From an uncultured Ruthenibacterium sp. (GTDB lineage Bacteria; Bacillota; Clostridia; Oscillospirales; Ruminococcaceae): a stretch of DNA of 51,860 bases. The translations under genes and the position numbers were made by a program. Below the pieces are notes generated by a model. That model was given only the letters and a program-made list of their open reading frames with translations, did no database searches and was not told the origin of the DNA. Within the stretch, counting starts at the first letter, position 1, and each line of letters opens with the position of its first letter. The stretch is taken from NCBI GenBank assembly GCA_944386555.1, contig CALXBN010000058.1, positions 1 through 51,860 on the forward strand, written 5' to 3'. Of this stretch, positions 49,944-51,860 are shown in pieces.

Positions 49944-50813
49944 ATGAATACCGGACTGATCTGCGCAGCCATTGCGCTGTTTATTTTCCAAAGCCTTTCC
50001 ATGAAGCTGCAGAAAGCCCCCGGGCTGGCGGACAAGCTGTTTGTAAACTGCCTGTTCTGCGCGCTGGCCGCCGCCGGGCTGGGCGCGGGGGCAGCCCTGA
50101 TGCCGTCCGCCTTTATGCTCAGCGGCGCCACCGCCCTGTACGGGCTGGGATTCGGGCTGTGCTTTGCACTGACCATCCTGTTCTACAATCTGGCCGTCAG
50201 CACCGGGCCGCTGTCCTATACGGCGTTTTATTTTTCCGCCAGTATGCTTATCCCCACGCTGGCGGGCCTTTTGTGGTTCGGCGAGCCCTTCTCCCCCGGC
50301 CTGGCCGTGGGGCTGGCGCTGTTCCTGGCGGCCTTCTACCTGCTGAACAGCGGAGCCGGCGGACAGATGCATCCCCGGCCCCACTGGGGGCTGTACTGCT
50401 TGCTGACGTTCCTGTGCAACGGCCTGAGTGCCGTGGTGCAGAAGGCCCAGCAGCGCGCGGCCGGCGGCGGTGAGGCTTTCGGCTTCATGCTGGTCGGCTT
50501 TTCCGGCGCGGCCCTGTGCTACGCCCTGGCTTATTTCGCGGCGCGGCGCACGGGCGGCCGGCAGGCCGCAGCCCTGCTGCGCGATAACCGCCTGGCCATC
50601 GTCCTGCTGGCGCTGGGCAGCGCCGGCGGCAATGTATTGCTGACCATTCTGGCCGGCCGCGTCGCCGCCAGCTACCTGTTCCCCCTGGTGCAGGGCAGTA
50701 TCGTGGTAGGCGTGGCCGCCTGTTCGGCGCTGTTCTTTCACGAAAAGCCGTCTGCCCGCGGGAAATTGGGCCTTCTGCTGGGCGCATGCGCCATTGCGGC
50801 GATGAATCTGTAA
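49944..50813 (+). CDS. DMT-superfamily (EamA-type) transporter
   Basis: 289 residues with ten predicted membrane helices in two repeats of five, as in EamA proteins (first repeat about 1-130, second about 145-289; FLAAFYLLNSGAGG and LGLLLGACAIAAMNL end the halves). These export or import small metabolites. In this operon it may export a waste product or import one of the intermediates. ATG at 49944 with GGGGAGGCG upstream, 18 bp after the M20 gene. Confidence 0.82.
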   Translation: MNTGLICAAIALFIFQSLSMKLQKAPGLADKLFVNCLFCALAAAGLGAGAALMPSAFMLSGATALYGLGFGLCFALTILFYNLAVSTGPLSYTAFYFSASMLIPTLAGLLWFGEPFSPGLAVGLALFLAAFYLLNSGAGGQMHPRPHWGLYCLLTFLCNGLSAVVQKAQQRAAGGGEAFGFMLVGFSGAALCYALAYFAARRTGGRQAAALLRDNRLAIVLLALGSAGGNVLLTILAGRVAASYLFPLVQGSIVVGVAACSALFFHEKPSARGKLGLLLGACAIAAMNL

Positions 50814-50836
50814 CCATTTAAAAAGGAGGGATCGCC

Positions 50837-51724
50837 ATGCTTCGGATCGGCATGGTGGGCGCGGAGAATTTTCACGCGCTGGCATTTTCCAAGCTGGCCA
50901 ATCTGCCCGTTTGCCGGGGCGGCTGCGGCTTGCCGGCCCGCGTAACACATATCTGGGGGGAAACGCCGGAGCGCACGGCTTTCGTGGCGCAGCAGGCGGA
51001 AATTCCCCATATCGTTGCCGCTCCCGGCGCGCTGCTGGGGCAGGTAGATGCGGTGATGGTCGTGCTGCGCCGGGGCAGCGCGCATCTGGCCGCCGCGCGC
51101 CCTTTCCTGGAGGCGGGAATGCTCACCTGGGTAGATAAGCCTCTGGCCTGCGAACTGAGTGAAGTGGAACAGCTGTTCCGCCTGGCCGACAACCACGGCG
51201 CGCTGCTGGACGGCGGCTCGGCCTGCCGATACAGCAAAGACCTGGCGCAGGTGCGCCAGGCGTTTTGCCGCATGCGCGCGGACGGCTCTTTCCTCTCCGC
51301 TCATTTCAATTTCCCCGGAGAGATCAACGGCCCCTACGACGGCCTGTATTTTTACGGTTCCCATACTGCGGAAATCCTGCGCACGGTATTCGGCCCCGAT
51401 GTGCAGAGCGTCCGGGCGGATGTCAACCACGGCAATGTGATCGGTCTGTTTCGCTATCCGGATTTCTCGGTAACGGTGAATTTCGCCGAAGTAGCCCGCT
51501 ATGACTGCATCCTGTACGGCAGCCAGACAGCCGCCGTGTTCCCCTTCGGGATCGACGATATCTTCCGCGCCTCCTTTGAGGCCTTCGTCCGGCGCGCATC
51601 GGGCACGCTGCCGCCGCTGCCGCGCCGGGAAATGATGGACAGCTGCGTAATCCTGGATATGCTGGTGCGCGCCAGCCGCACCGGCGGCCCCTGCACACCG
51701 GCCCCTGCCGGCGTCCCGGAATGA
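50837..51724 (+). CDS. Gfo/Idh/MocA-family oxidoreductase (short form)
   Basis: 295-residue NAD(P)-binding protein. The N-terminus is LRIGMVGAENFHAL, with a looser dinucleotide motif than usual, and the family's EKP is DKP (WVDKPLACEL) at about 98-107. Catalytic tyrosine/histidine candidates lie in GLYFYGSHTAEIL. It is shorter than the 426-residue homologue at 38531-39811 and not a close copy. ATG at 50837 with AAAAAGGAGGGATCG. Last gene of the plus operon, followed closely by the structured sequence at the window's end. Confidence 0.87.
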   Translation: MLRIGMVGAENFHALAFSKLANLPVCRGGCGLPARVTHIWGETPERTAFVAQQAEIPHIVAAPGALLGQVDAVMVVLRRGSAHLAAARPFLEAGMLTWVDKPLACELSEVEQLFRLADNHGALLDGGSACRYSKDLAQVRQAFCRMRADGSFLSAHFNFPGEINGPYDGLYFYGSHTAEILRTVFGPDVQSVRADVNHGNVIGLFRYPDFSVTVNFAEVARYDCILYGSQTAAVFPFGIDDIFRASFEAFVRRASGTLPPLPRREMMDSCVILDMLVRASRTGGPCTPAPAGVPE

Positions 51725-51740
51725 TGATCCCGGCAAATCA

Positions 51741-51860
51741 AAACCACCCGTTGAACGGGTGGTTTGAACAGGCCCTATAAGGGCCTATCTCCTGTGGTCG
51801 CTCCCTAAAGGGAGCCCTGAAAAGTCTGGCAACCACACTTTTACCACGGGCCGCCCCCTA
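51741..51860 (+). ncRNA. Structured RNA-like element, candidate IscB/HEARO omega-RNA or IS200/IS605 element end (cut by window edge)
   Basis: Within 120 bases are: a 10-bp hairpin (51741-51750/51756-51765, loop TTGAA), a 7-bp hairpin (51770-51776/51780-51786, loop ATA), a 6-bp hairpin (51800-51805/51810-51815, loop TAAA), a 6-bp stem closing the last one (TGTGGT 51793-51798 with ACCACA 51832-51837), and a competing or pseudoknotted pairing 51791-51797 with 51844-51850. No open frame explains this. The layout resembles omega-RNA upstream of IscB; the assignment is from memory of that family and needs the flanking sequence. If correct, the guide would lie just 5' of 51741. Confidence 0.55.

Noticed and set aside
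51741..51765. Simple Rho-independent terminator for the last gene
   Set aside because: The stem is perfect but only TTT G follows, and the hairpins continue without a break; terminator alone does not explain the rest. It may still help to stop transcription.

Overview
The window reads as chromosomal DNA of a high-GC (visually about 60-65% G+C) low-GC-lineage Firmicute, most like a gut Oscillospiraceae/Ruminococcaceae (Faecalibacterium-Gemmiger-Subdoligranulum type). Reasons: AddAB instead of RecBCD, the infC-rpmI-rplT operon with a transcription-attenuation leader, folate-type TrmFO, a PerR-like Fur protein beside rubrerythrin, HPr with both His15 and Ser46, and CUT1-type sugar permeases without a dedicated ATPase. 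This assignment is inference from gene content.

Region 1 (1-23148, nearly all minus strand) is housekeeping. Reading in the direction of transcription it holds pepT and a PHP phosphatase; ppa; a 46-residue membrane protein; a pentapeptide-repeat protein, rimM and trmD; ptsH; uvrC; rsmD and a coiled-coil protein; a PerR-like regulator and rubrerythrin; addB-addA; infC-rpmI-rplT; and a SpoU methylase-dprA-topA-trmFO operon with overlapping start and stop codons. Several clean sigma-A promoters are visible. Three of them (infC, rsmD, ppa) have the TGA stop codon of the preceding gene nested inside the -35 TTGACA in exactly the same way.

Region 2 (23274-25239, plus) is a small accessory block: a lipoprotein with a duplicated start segment, a cysteine-rich DUF3795-like protein and an alpha/beta hydrolase, ended by two tandem terminators.

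Region 3 (25271-34588, plus) is a surface-polysaccharide operon. Three genes match the CapE-CapF-CapG route to UDP-N-acetyl-L-fucosamine. They are followed by a WbuB-like glycosyltransferase that could use that sugar, a GT2 glycosyltransferase, a DUF2304 membrane protein, an MBOAT O-acyltransferase with an SGNH-like partner, and a HIT protein. No initiating transferase, flippase or polymerase lies in the window.

Region 4 (34822-51724) looks like a catabolic island for an unidentified carbohydrate derivative. It has a membrane-anchored AraC-family regulator whose frame is broken at a T5 run. A minus-strand operon holds two CUT1 permeases, a solute-binding lipoprotein, a beta-helix protein, a 2-hydroxyacid dehydrogenase, a Gfo/Idh oxidoreductase and a GNAT protein. 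A divergent plus-strand operon holds an NAD-dependent epimerase-like protein, a DHDPS-family lyase, an M20 amidohydrolase, a DMT transporter and a second Gfo/Idh protein. The roughly 410-bp divergent region between the two operons carries direct repeats and a palindrome that look like operators.

The right edge (51741-51860) is not ordinary intergenic DNA. It is a run of perfect hairpins with closing long-range stems, resembling the structured RNA at the head of IscB/HEARO or IS200/IS605-type elements; any associated protein gene would lie just outside the window. No tRNA, rRNA or CRISPR array was seen.
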